A DNA stretch of 36,043 nt from NCBI RefSeq assembly GCF_003611695.1, contig NZ_RAWE01000086.1:1-36043 (forward strand). Reading direction: 5' to 3'. The stretch is from Corallococcus carmarthensis. Its GTDB lineage: Bacteria > Myxococcota > Myxococcia > Myxococcales > Myxococcaceae. This document shows, piece by piece, positions 1 through 8,691 of this stretch (positions are counted from its first letter, which is position 1; every line of letters starts with the position of its first letter). The translations under genes were made by a program, and so were the position numbers. Below the pieces are notes generated by a model that searched no databases, had not been told where the DNA came from, and worked only from the letters and a program-made list of their open reading frames with translations.

Positions 1-1
1 G

Positions 2-1375
<1,374 letters not shown>

Positions 1376-1379
1376 CGCC

Positions 1380-2717
1380 ATGCGACCCGTGAGGCCTGGC
1401 CAGGAGCTGCCCCCGCGCGCGGAGACCCCGCGCGTCTTCGACCTGTCGCTGCCGGACCTGCCGCTGGAGGCGGGCGCCCGCGTGGCGCCCCACCTCGTGC
1501 GCGGCTGGTGGTGGGGGCCCCCGGAGGACCTCGCGTGGTTGCAGTCCCGCTCCCGCGTGCATTCCGTCGAAGCGACGCGCGAAGGCCGGCTGCGCGTGGT
1601 GCGGAGGACCGCCTCCGAGCTGCGCGACGCCGCCACCGACGCGCGCCGCACCGGCCCCCGCCGCGCGCCGGACGCGGTGCCCACCGTGCTGCTGGTGCAC
1701 GCGCTCACCGGGGACATGCACGCCGGAGGTGAAGGCGGCTGGTGGGCGCCCGTCATCGGGCATGGCCGGCCGTTGGATCCATCGCGCGTGCGGCTGTTGT
1801 GCTTCAACAACCTGGGCTCCTGCTACGGCACCTTCGGCCCCGCGGACGAGGGCTTCCCGCAGCGCACCGACGACACCCGCTTCGGTCCGTCGCCGGTGCT
1901 GCCCAAGGGCGACCTGCGCCTGGATGAACGGAGCCTGCCCGCGACCCTCACACCGTGGGACCAGGCGCGCTCCATCCTCGCGGCGCTGGACGCGCTGGGC
2001 GTGGACGAGGTGGCGCTCGTCACCGGCGGCTCGCTGGGCGGGATGGTGGTGTTGTGCCTGGCGGCGCTCGCGCCCGAGCGCTTCCAACGCATGGTGCCCA
2101 TCGCGACGTCGGAGGCCGCGTCCGCGTGGGTGGTGGGTTGGAACCACGTGGCCCGGCAGGCGCTCCTGCTCGACCCCGAGTACCCCGAGTCCCCCAGGCG
2201 CGGCCTGGAATTGGCGCGCCAGCTGGCGACGCTCACCTATCGCGCGGAGGCCGGACTGGACGCACTCCAGCCGCGTCCCCAGGCGTGGTCGTCACGCACG
2301 TTGTATCCCATCGAAAGCTACCTGGAGTACCAGGGCTCGAAGCTGGAGGCGCGCTTCGATGCCCGCTCCTACCTGGCGCTGCTGGGCGCCATGGATCACC
2401 ACGACCTCACCCGCGTGCCCACGCCGGACGGCGGGCCCGGCGTGGACCGCATCCGCGCGAGCACGCTGACCATCGGCATCGACCGCGACGCGCTCTTTCC
2501 ACCCGAGCACATGAAGAACCTGTCCCGGCGCCTGCGCGCGCAGGGACTCCATGCCGAGTACGCGGCCCTGTGCAGCGTGCACGGCCACGACGGCTTCCTC
2601 ATCGAATGGGACGCGCTCGCGCCCCTGTTGATCCGCGCGCTGGCCCTGCCTCCGGGCGTGGGCCGCGATGCCCGCCTTTCCTCCACTGCCGGCGTCCGCG
2701 CCCGGAAGACCTCATGA
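1380..2717 (+). CDS. metX: Homoserine O-acetyltransferase (MetX family, long form)
   Basis: An alpha/beta hydrolase that acylates homoserine, making the substrate for MetY. Visible motifs are LLVHALTGDMHA near 104-115, GWW, the GSCYGTFGP loop near 146-154, the nucleophile elbow GGSLGGM with Ser218, an acid in GIDRDALFPP, and the catalytic His in SVHGHDGFL. At 445 residues it is longer than the usual ~370-380, because about 50 residues (roughly 40-95, with WWWGPPEDL and an Arg-rich stretch) precede the first core strand. Four bases separate it from metY and no clear ribosome binding site is present, so translational coupling is likely. Its stop overlaps the next gene in ATGA. Acetyl versus succinyl specificity cannot be read with certainty. 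Confidence 0.9.
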   Translation: MRPVRPGQELPPRAETPRVFDLSLPDLPLEAGARVAPHLVRGWWWGPPEDLAWLQSRSRVHSVEATREGRLRVVRRTASELRDAATDARRTGPRRAPDAVPTVLLVHALTGDMHAGGEGGWWAPVIGHGRPLDPSRVRLLCFNNLGSCYGTFGPADEGFPQRTDDTRFGPSPVLPKGDLRLDERSLPATLTPWDQARSILAALDALGVDEVALVTGGSLGGMVVLCLAALAPERFQRMVPIATSEAASAWVVGWNHVARQALLLDPEYPESPRRGLELARQLATLTYRAEAGLDALQPRPQAWSSRTLYPIESYLEYQGSKLEARFDARSYLALLGAMDHHDLTRVPTPDGGPGVDRIRASTLTIGIDRDALFPPEHMKNLSRRLRAQGLHAEYAALCSVHGHDGFLIEWDALAPLLIRALALPPGVGRDARLSSTAGVRARKTS

Positions 2718-5227
2718 CCGCCCCTGTGAGCATCACCCGTTACGCTCCCTTCCTGCTCGACACCGCCCAGGGCCTCGCGTCCGTGGCCACGCACCTGTCG
2801 CGCCGGGACGCGGGCAACACGCGCGCCGCCATCGTGTCGTCACCGCCGTGGCTCGCCTCGGGCCTGGAGTCCGCGCTGTCCATCGCGTTGAAGGGCAACT
2901 CCACGCTGGCACGGCAGGAGCTGGATGGCCTGCTCGCGAGAGGGTTGTTGATGCTGGAGGAGGCCGAACGCCGGCTGGGCGCGCCCCCGGGCTCCACGTC
3001 GGTGGAGGCGGACGGCACGCGCACGCTGGCATCGCTGCTGGAGCCCGCGCGCCGGGCGCTGGACGGCGCAAGCCTGGTGCGTGAACGGAGGCCCGCGCTG
3101 GAGGACGTGGTGCGCGGCACCGGTGAGCGGCTGACGGCGGCGCTGCTGGCACGGCTGCTGGGCGCGCGCGGCGTGCCGTCGCTGGAGGTGGACGCGGCGG
3201 ACTGGACGGTGACAGAGGGTGAGCCCGGGCAGGCGCGCGTGAGCCGCGAGCACACCCGTGCCCGGGTGGCGACGCTGCGGCCTTCGTGGGAGGGGCGGCT
3301 GACGTTGCACGCGGGTGGCCGGGGCGTGGCGTTGGATGGGCGCTCCACGACGCTGGGCGTGGATGGCGCGGACGAGACGGCGGCGGTGCTGTCCGTGCTC
3401 CTGGGCACACCGCTGACGCTGTGGACGGACGTGCCCGGGGTGATGACGGCGGATCCGCTGCACGTGGCGGATGCGCGGCCGGTGCCGCACCTGAGCTACA
3501 CCGAGGCGCTGGAGCTGGTGTACCTGGGCCTGCCCACGCTGCACCCGCGCGCGCTGTCCACGCTGCGCGACGCGGACATCCCGCTGCGCGTGCGGCACCT
3601 GCAACAGCCCGACGAGCCCGGCACGCTCATCGACGTGCGCGGCGCGGGCAATGGCAGCGTGCCCACGTGCGTGGTGTCCCTGGAGGACCTGGCGCTGCTG
3701 GGCCTGGAGGGCGGCACGGAGGAAGCGGCGCGGCCGGTGGGGCCTCGCGCGTTGCAGGCGCTGGAGGCCGCGGGCATCGATGCGTGGATGGCGGCGCAGT
3801 CGTCGCCGGGGCGCTCGGTGGCGGTGGTGCTGCGCCGGGCGCATGCGGCCCGGGCGGAGGAGGTGCTGCGGAGGGAGCTTGCGCCAGAGCTGGAGCGCGG
3901 CGCGTTGCAGCCGCCGCAGGTCCGCGCGCCAGTGACGCAGGTGGCACTGGTGGCGGAGGCCATGGGCCAGGGCGCCAACGTGGCGGGACGGCTGTTCCAG
4001 CCGCTGGGTGCGCTGGGCATCAACGTGCGAGCCATCGCGCAGACGGCGAGCGCCCGCTCCATCTCCTTCATCGTGGACGGGGCGGAGACGGCGTTGACGG
4101 TGCGCACGGTGCACGCGGCCTTCCACTTCGCGCACGAAGAGGTGAGCCTGCTGGTGCTGGGGCATGGCGTGGTGGGCAGCCAGCTGTTGGACCAGCTGCG
4201 CGCGTTGCAGGAGACGCTGGCGCAGGAGCACGGCATCCAGCTCAACCTGGTGGGGCTCGCGGACAGCCGGCGGGTGCTCTTCTCGCCGGAGGGCATCCCG
4301 CTGAAGCAGTGGCGCGAGCGCATCGAGTCCGTTCCCGAAGGCGCGTCACCCCCCGTGGTGCGGGCGCTGCTGGAGCCGCTGCGCCGGCTGCCGGTGCCGG
4401 TGCTGGTGGACTGCACCGCGGCGGAGGGCATGGAGGAGCTGTACCTGGAGGCGTTCCGCAGCGGCATCCACGTGGTGGCGGCGAACAAGAAGCCGCTGAC
4501 GCAGCCGCGCGAAGTCTGGGAGAAGCTGCGGAGCACGGCGCACCTGAACCACCGCGCGTACCACTACGAGACAACGGTGGGCGCGGGGCTCCCGGTCATC
4601 CAGACGTTGAAGGACCTGGTGCGCACGGGGGACCGGGTGCACGGCGTGGAGGGTTCGTTCTCCGGGACGCTCGGCTACCTGAGCCAGCAGTTGATGGACG
4701 GCGTGCCGCTGTCGAAGGCGGTGCGCACGGCGCGAGAGAAGGGCTTCACGGAGCCGCACCCGCGCGAGGACCTGGCGGGCACGGACGCGGCGCGAAAGGC
4801 ACTCATCCTCGCGCGTGAGCAGGGCTTGGACCTGTCGCTGGAGGACGTGGAGGTGGAGCCGTTCGTGCCGCGCGAGTACCTGGAGGAAACGGACGTGGAG
4901 CGCTTCCTCACCGGGCTGGAGAAGCTGGACCGGACGTTCACCTCACGCGTCGAGGGACTGCGCGCGGAGGGCAAGGTGCTGCGCTACCTGGCGCGCATCG
5001 ACCCCTCCGCGAAGGACGGGCCGGTGCTGCGGGTGGGTCCGGTGGCCGTGCCGAAGGAGCATCCGGCGACGCGGCTGCGCGGCTCGGAGGCGTTCGTGGC
5101 CTTCTCCACGGAGCGCTACGCGGACTACCCGCTGCTGGTGCAGGGCGCGGGAGCCGGCGGTCCCGTCACTGCGGCCGGCGTCCTCGCGGACATCCTGAAG
5201 ATCGCCCAGAACCTGCGGGGGCGGTAG
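2714..5227 (+). CDS. Aspartokinase-like/homoserine dehydrogenase fusion with degenerate kinase domain
   Basis: An 837-residue ThrA/MetL-type fusion. Residues 1 to about 300 align with aspartokinase (LWTDVPGVMTADP, LSYTEALELVYLG, LHPRALS). About 310-470 hold two ACT-like regions (VTQVALVAEAMGQGANVAGR and NVRAIAQTASARSISFIV). From about 475 comes homoserine dehydrogenase with the Rossmann start LVLGHGVVGS, VVAANKKPLT, YETTVGAGLPVI, GSFSGTLGYL and FTEPHPREDLAGTDAARK. The dehydrogenase half looks complete and should reduce aspartate semialdehyde to homoserine. The kinase signature KFGGTS expected in the first ten residues is missing: the first lysine is K60, and the GRGGSD motif reads GRSTTLGVDGAD. 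Kinase activity is therefore doubtful. The start ATG overlaps the metX stop by four bases; the longer in-frame extension upstream lies inside metX and was rejected. Confidence 0.9.
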   Translation: MTAPVSITRYAPFLLDTAQGLASVATHLSRRDAGNTRAAIVSSPPWLASGLESALSIALKGNSTLARQELDGLLARGLLMLEEAERRLGAPPGSTSVEADGTRTLASLLEPARRALDGASLVRERRPALEDVVRGTGERLTAALLARLLGARGVPSLEVDAADWTVTEGEPGQARVSREHTRARVATLRPSWEGRLTLHAGGRGVALDGRSTTLGVDGADETAAVLSVLLGTPLTLWTDVPGVMTADPLHVADARPVPHLSYTEALELVYLGLPTLHPRALSTLRDADIPLRVRHLQQPDEPGTLIDVRGAGNGSVPTCVVSLEDLALLGLEGGTEEAARPVGPRALQALEAAGIDAWMAAQSSPGRSVAVVLRRAHAARAEEVLRRELAPELERGALQPPQVRAPVTQVALVAEAMGQGANVAGRLFQPLGALGINVRAIAQTASARSISFIVDGAETALTVRTVHAAFHFAHEEVSLLVLGHGVVGSQLLDQLRALQETLAQEHGIQLNLVGLADSRRVLFSPEGIPLKQWRERIESVPEGASPPVVRALLEPLRRLPVPVLVDCTAAEGMEELYLEAFRSGIHVVAANKKPLTQPREVWEKLRSTAHLNHRAYHYETTVGAGLPVIQTLKDLVRTGDRVHGVEGSFSGTLGYLSQQLMDGVPLSKAVRTAREKGFTEPHPREDLAGTDAARKALILAREQGLDLSLEDVEVEPFVPREYLEETDVERFLTGLEKLDRTFTSRVEGLRAEGKVLRYLARIDPSAKDGPVLRVGPVAVPKEHPATRLRGSEAFVAFSTERYADYPLLVQGAGAGGPVTAAGVLADILKIAQNLRGR

Positions 5228-5233
5228 GCGGAC

Positions 5234-5257
5234 GGGAGGGCCTGGAGCGGCCCTCCC
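5234..5257. terminator. Hairpin between convergent genes
   Basis: GGGAGGGCC (5234-5242) and GGCCCTCCC (5249-5257) form a perfect 9-bp stem with a 6-base loop, between the stop of the homoserine dehydrogenase gene and the stop of the facing gene. There is no clear T-tract on either strand, so it may act as a structured, perhaps bidirectional, end rather than a classic intrinsic terminator. Confidence 0.55.
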
Positions 5258-5268
5258 CCTCTCCCCTG

Positions 5269-6087
5269 TTAGTAGCCGACGTAGCCGCTGCCGCCGTTCA
5301 TCGCCTGGATGCCCGGGGTGTTGGACACGGAGCCGTAGCGGTCCACCGAGTAGCGGACAGCCGCGATGATGTTGTCCACCGGGTTGCGGATGTTGTCGTG
5401 GCCCGGGAGCTTGAACGCGTCGAACGTGGGCTGGATGGTCTGCATCAGGCCGATGGAGGGGTGGCCATCCTTCGCGTTCTGGTCCGTGAGGTTGATGGCG
5501 TTGGGGTTGCCGCTGGACTCGTGCTCGATGATCTTCGCGATGTCCTGGGGGTTCATCTTGTCCACCGGGACGCCAGCGGCCTTGAGGATCTCCATGGCCT
5601 GCTTGATCCAGTCGCCCACTTCGCCCTTCGGCATGTCGCCCGTGGCGCCCGCCGACTGAGCGGAGCCCGCCGACTGCGCGGAGCCCGACTGGAACGAGTC
5701 ACCCGCGACAGGCGCGCCGCCCGTGCCGCTCGCGCTCGACGGGGCGCCCGCGCTGGACTTGCCGGACACGCCCGACGGGGCCTGGGCTCCCTCCACGCTG
5801 CCCGCGGAGGCAGCGCCACCGCTGATGGAGGTCTGGAGCATCTGGACGATCTGCTGCAGCTCCTTCACCACCTCGCTGAGCCCCTCCATGAACTGCTTGA
5901 ACTGAGCGCCCTTCGCGGGGCCCGCGCTGAAGCCATCCTGCTGGAACTGGGACGCGAAGTTCGACCCGGACTTCTGGCAGGCGCCGCCCTGCACGCGGGC
6001 GCCGGACACGGCGTCAGGCCGGGAAGCGAAGTCCTGGGAGGGGACGCGGAAGGAAGCGGAGCGGGCGGAAGCGGGCGCGATGGCCAT
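5269..6087 (-). CDS. Lytic-transglycosylase-like protein (SLT domain), no Sec signal
   Basis: A 272-residue protein. The last ~110 residues form a lysozyme-like transglycosylase domain: KIIEHESSGNPNAIN with the likely catalytic Glu, GHPSIGLMQTIQPTFDAF, and NPVDNIIAAVRYSVDRYGS. This resembles phage- and secretion-associated SLT domains that cleave peptidoglycan. The first ~160 residues are low-complexity Ser/Ala/Gly with a helical stretch (LSEVVKELQQIVQMLQ) and short SAGSAQ repeats. There is no hydrophobic signal peptide, so export would need another route such as type III-like secretion, lysis or a phage-tail-like machine. I chose the ATG at 6087 over one further upstream (6144) because AGGAAA lies just before it and a sigma-54-like promoter ends upstream. 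Stand-alone transcription is likely. Confidence 0.75.
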   Translation of the reverse strand: MAIAPASARSASFRVPSQDFASRPDAVSGARVQGGACQKSGSNFASQFQQDGFSAGPAKGAQFKQFMEGLSEVVKELQQIVQMLQTSISGGAASAGSVEGAQAPSGVSGKSSAGAPSSASGTGGAPVAGDSFQSGSAQSAGSAQSAGATGDMPKGEVGDWIKQAMEILKAAGVPVDKMNPQDIAKIIEHESSGNPNAINLTDQNAKDGHPSIGLMQTIQPTFDAFKLPGHDNIRNPVDNIIAAVRYSVDRYGSVSNTPGIQAMNGGSGYVGY

Positions 6088-6132
6088 GGGATTTCCTCGA
6101 GAGCTTGAGTGCTGCTGACGAGGAACACCTAC

Positions 6133-6148
6133 AGCAGGAGACATGCCA
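6133..6148 (-). promoter_or_regulatory. Sigma-54-type (-24/-12) promoter candidate
   Basis: Read on the minus strand the sequence is TGGCATGTCTCCTGCT. It matches the sigma-54 pattern TGGCACG-N4-TTGCW with GG and GC correctly 12 bases apart and two mismatches outside those dinucleotides. A start site near 6122 would give a leader of about 35 bases before the ATG at 6087. Myxobacteria use many sigma-54 promoters with enhancer-binding proteins. This is a visual match only. Confidence 0.45.
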
Positions 6149-6234
6149 ACCCTTTGGCCGACACCCGCTGGAAGCCAAGTGCTTGATGTCCTTGAAGAAG
6201 CGCGAGGCGCGGCAAGACGAACCGGGCCCCGTCC

Positions 6235-6275
6235 CTGGTGACTGGAGTCATCCCCTCACTGACGGCAGTCACCAG
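6235..6275 (-). terminator. Long interrupted hairpin in the 6088-6303 intergenic space
   Basis: CTGGTGACTG (6235-6244) pairs perfectly with CAGTCACCAG (6266-6275). After a 2x2 internal loop, GTCA (6247-6250) pairs with TGAC (6260-6263) around a 9-base loop. It lies about 30 bases past the stop of the SRPBCC/H1-like gene and 90 bases before the sigma-54-like promoter. A transcription end or an insulating structure is likely; no T-tract follows. Confidence 0.45.
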
Positions 6276-6303
6276 CCGCGACGTACTCACCTCACGGCAC
6301 TCC

Positions 6304-7041
6304 CTACTTCGCGCGCCGGGAGGTCTTCCGGATCCGCGAGGGAGACGAGGCCTTCTTCGTGGCCACGGCCTTCTTCGTGCCACGGGCCTTCTTCACGGGC
6401 GCGGCCTTCTTCGTGGCCACGGCCTTCTTCGTGCCACGGGCCTTCTTCACGGGCGCGGCGTTCTTCGTGGCGCGGGGCAGCTTCGCGGCCACGGCCTCCT
6501 TCGTGCCTCGCGCGGGCCCATGCTTCTTCAGCGCGGCGGCGCCTCGCTTCGCCAGGCCCTCCTCCAATGCGGGAGGCTTCTTGGCGCCCTTGTCCCCCGC
6601 GGGCTCACGCGTCGGAGCCCCTTCGCCGTTCACCTGCACGGTCCTCCCGGAGAAGGCGTCCCAGCCCTCCAGCGCACGCGTCCAGCGAGACAACGTCTCC
6701 TCACGGACGCCCGCGTCCGGCAGTCCTTCCGCGTGCAGCGCCACGGTGACGCCATGCACGGACGGCAGCACACGAAGCTGCACGGTGCGAGCGCGGGGCC
6801 ACCCGTCATGCTCCAGCCGCAGGCGGAGTTGCTTGGGCGGAACCTGGCGCACCACCTTGATGCGCGTCCCATCCGCGAGCGAGACCTGCGCCCCTTCCGT
6901 CAGCGCCTCGGAGCAGTCCCCCACCCAACGGACCAGTCCGGAGGTTTCACCCCAGGCGGCCCACGCCACCTCCGAGCTCACCGCGAACGAGCGCCGCACT
7001 CCCGCCTGATATCCACCCTCCGCTGTCCGGCCTGTCGACAT
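6304..7041 (-). CDS. SRPBCC-fold protein with histone-H1-like Lys/Ala tail
   Basis: A 245-residue protein in two parts. Residues 1 to about 135 resemble the SRPBCC/START-like (AHSA1) ligand-binding fold: an opening RSFAVSSEVAWAAWGETSGLVRWVGD and a strand-rich middle (LRLRLEHDGWPRARTVQLRV). Residues about 150-245 are a basic Lys/Ala/Pro/Thr tail with two exact 18-residue repeats containing ATKKAAPVKKARGTKK, like histone H1 C-termini and bacterial H1-like nucleoid proteins. The tail should bind DNA; what the folded head senses is unknown. The ATG at 7041 follows GAGGAG; the longer reading from 7143 would overlap the divergent lipoprotein gene. Only 47 bases separate it from that gene, so they share a promoter region. 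Confidence 0.7.
   Translation of the reverse strand: MSTGRTAEGGYQAGVRRSFAVSSEVAWAAWGETSGLVRWVGDCSEALTEGAQVSLADGTRIKVVRQVPPKQLRLRLEHDGWPRARTVQLRVLPSVHGVTVALHAEGLPDAGVREETLSRWTRALEGWDAFSGRTVQVNGEGAPTREPAGDKGAKKPPALEEGLAKRGAAALKKHGPARGTKEAVAAKLPRATKNAAPVKKARGTKKAVATKKAAPVKKARGTKKAVATKKASSPSRIRKTSRRAK
6351..6471 (-). repeat. 54-bp tandem repeats encoding the H1-like tail
   Basis: Two identical 54-bp units (6351-6404 and 6405-6458) are followed by a partial third starting at 6459 with one early mismatch. Each unit encodes 18 residues rich in KKA and KKAR. Exact nucleotide identity, including third positions, points to recent duplication, so the tail length probably varies between strains. Confidence 0.85.
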
Positions 7042-7088
7042 AGACTCTCCTCGGCACTTAATCTGGTTTTCCCAACCTGGGAGGAACA

Positions 7089-7361
7089 ATGCGGCATCTT
7101 CTGACGGGACTGCTGTGCGCGGGAACCCTGCTGTTGGCCGCATGTGGCGGTGAAGCGGACGCCCCCGGCACGCCCACGCTCGAGACGGCGGAGCAGGCCG
7201 CGTCCCCCTGTCGCACGGGCCAGTACACCCGAGTCACCTACTTCAGCGACAGCGCGAAGACCGTGGAGGTGGGCCACCTCATCTGCGGCTGCAACGGCAC
7301 CGTCACCACCTACGGCCAGACGTCGTCCTTCACGACCGTCTCCTACGCGCTCTGCAAGTAA
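7089..7361 (+). CDS. Small lipoprotein, DUF6289-like, copy 1
   Basis: A 90-residue precursor with a lipoprotein signal peptide: basic MRH, a hydrophobic core, and lipobox LLAAC with the lipidated Cys at residue 19. Ser or Asp is not at +2, which by general Gram-negative rules favours the outer membrane. The mature part has a short linker (ETAEQA) and a Cys-rich module: C-TGQYTRVTYFSDSAKT-VG-C-C-NGTVTT. This resembles the family called DUF6289, of unknown function. GGAGGA precedes the ATG. The next gene is a diverged copy 33 bases downstream, so the two form an operon. I know no experimental role for it. Confidence 0.75.
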   Translation: MRHLLTGLLCAGTLLLAACGGEADAPGTPTLETAEQAASPCRTGQYTRVTYFSDSAKTVEVGHLICGCNGTVTTYGQTSSFTTVSYALCK

Positions 7362-7394
7362 CCCCACCTGCTCAACACCCCGCCGGAGATCCCC

Positions 7395-7670
7395 ATGAGC
7401 GTTTCACTCAAGTCCGCGCTGCTGGCGAGCGCCATGCTGCTGTCCGCATGTGGTGGTGTGGAAGACGCCACCGCACCCGACCTGGAGACGGCCGAACAGG
7501 CCATCATCCCGCAGTGCAAGGTGGGGCAGTCCACGCGGATCTTCTTCTACAGCGACGGTGCGAAGACAAATCAGGTGGGCCAGCGCGTCTGCTCCTGTAA
7601 CGGCACCGTCACCACCACCGGGCAGGTGACCTCCATCTGGAACCTCTCCGCGACGCCCTGTAACCCCTAG
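7395..7670 (+). CDS. Small lipoprotein, DUF6289-like, copy 2
   Basis: A 91-residue paralogue of the preceding gene. It has its own lipoprotein signal with lipobox LLSAC, the same linker LETAEQA, and the same module spacing (GQSTRIFFYSDGAKT, VGQRVCSCNGTVTT, a final Cys). Roughly half of the mature residues match copy 1, and three of the Cys positions are shared, suggesting an intact disulfide pattern under selection. GGAG lies a few bases before the ATG. Tandem duplication followed by divergence is the simple explanation. The function is unknown; secretion to the cell envelope is the firmest statement. Confidence 0.75.
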   Translation: MSVSLKSALLASAMLLSACGGVEDATAPDLETAEQAIIPQCKVGQSTRIFFYSDGAKTNQVGQRVCSCNGTVTTTGQVTSIWNLSATPCNP

Positions 7671-7677
7671 CAGACCA

Positions 7678-7698
7678 CCGCGTCAGCGGGCCGCGGTC
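7678..7698. terminator. Short hairpin between convergent genes
   Basis: ACCGCG (7678-7683) and CGCGGT (7693-7698) make a 6-bp stem with a 9-base loop in the 30 bases between the second lipoprotein stop and the facing MBL-fold gene. It is weak, with no T-tract. Confidence 0.3.
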
Positions 7699-7700
7699 AT

Positions 7701-8621
7701 TCAGGGCGCGGCCACCCGCGCCTGCCGCTCCCACTCCGCCGGCAGTCCGATGTTGAGGAACACCGGGAAGCGCAAGCCCGGGTATGCCGCCTCGATGCGT
7801 GAACGGATGTGCTGCGCCGCCACGTCCGTGAACGGCCCCTGGGGATGCTCCGCGGCGACCTCAGCGATGACGCGCTCCAGGTACTGCCGCTCCCCCGCGA
7901 GCAGCCCCGCGTCTCCCGACGTGCCCCGCCCCGGATGCACCCACTTCGGGTGCAGCGCCTTCAGCTCCTCCAGCCGCTCGAGCCACGCCTCCGTGCGGCC
8001 CATCTCCAACCAGCTGTGCGCGTCGTTCGCCACCAGGTCGCCGGGGAACACGTGCCCGTCGAACTCCACCACCACGTGCGCCTCGCTGCACCCCGCGCCC
8101 AGCACATGCGCCTTCACCGTCACGCCGCCCGCGCGCAGCTCCGCCGTCTGGCTTCCGAAGCTGTCCGGCAGCGGCAGCGCCGTCGGGTAGTCCGGCGCAT
8201 ACCGCGCGCCGAACGCTCGCGTGCGCTTCTCGTGGATGGCCGGGATGGCCGCGCGCACCTGCTCGCTGGTCACCACGCGGATGCCGCGCTTGCGAAGCAC
8301 GTCCGTGCCGTTGAACTTGTCCGGGTTGGCGTGCAGCACGATGGCCAGCTCCGCCTTCTTGCCCGTCACCGCCTCCGCCCAGGTGACGAACTCCTCCGCC
8401 GCGGACGGCAGGAACTGAGTGTCCACCAGGATGAGCCCCGTGGGCCCCTCAATCCAATACGACGACGTGCTGAAGCCCCACGGCGAGGACACATAGGTGC
8501 CCACCCGCGCATCCGCGTGCGAGGCCAACGTCACCTGCGCCCCCTTCAAACGCGGCGGAGACGACGCGCAGCCCACGGACAGAACGGCCAGCAGACCCAG
8601 GACGACAGCGGAACGGTGCAA
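7701..8621 (-). CDS. MBL-fold lipoprotein with degenerate zinc site
   Basis: A 306-residue protein of the metallo-beta-lactamase fold. Seen: SSYWIEGPTGLILVDTQF near 53-70, the first metal loop near 97-102, a GDLV loop, and a late HPGRG. The canonical HxHxDH reads H97-A-N99-P-D101-K102, so two of the four ligands in that motif are changed and ordinary two-zinc hydrolysis is doubtful. The N-terminus is a lipoprotein signal with lipobox LSVGC. I chose a TTG start at 8621 because GGAGG sits five bases before it and the protein then begins with HRSAVVLGLL; a start at 8729 would add 36 residues ahead of the signal. It may be a noncatalytic or altered-metal lipoprotein in the envelope. Confidence 0.75.
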   Translation of the reverse strand: MHRSAVVLGLLAVLSVGCASSPPRLKGAQVTLASHADARVGTYVSSPWGFSTSSYWIEGPTGLILVDTQFLPSAAEEFVTWAEAVTGKKAELAIVLHANPDKFNGTDVLRKRGIRVVTSEQVRAAIPAIHEKRTRAFGARYAPDYPTALPLPDSFGSQTAELRAGGVTVKAHVLGAGCSEAHVVVEFDGHVFPGDLVANDAHSWLEMGRTEAWLERLEELKALHPKWVHPGRGTSGDAGLLAGERQYLERVIAEVAAEHPQGPFTDVAAQHIRSRIEAAYPGLRFPVFLNIGLPAEWERQARVAAP

Positions 8622-8691
8622 GGCGGCCTCCGGAAGAAGCGCGCCCTGCCTAACCGGCTGCCGGCCTGCTCGCAAGCCATCCCGGGGATTC

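Noticed and set aside
1955-2713. 253-residue N-terminal extension of the homoserine dehydrogenase frame
   Set aside because: It lies wholly inside metX, reads as Arg/Pro/Gly shadow, and the ATG at 2714 overlaps the metX stop in the usual ATGA manner.
6351-6471. 54-bp tandem repeat as a CRISPR array or mobile element
   Set aside because: The units are contiguous without spacers and encode the in-frame Lys/Ala tail.
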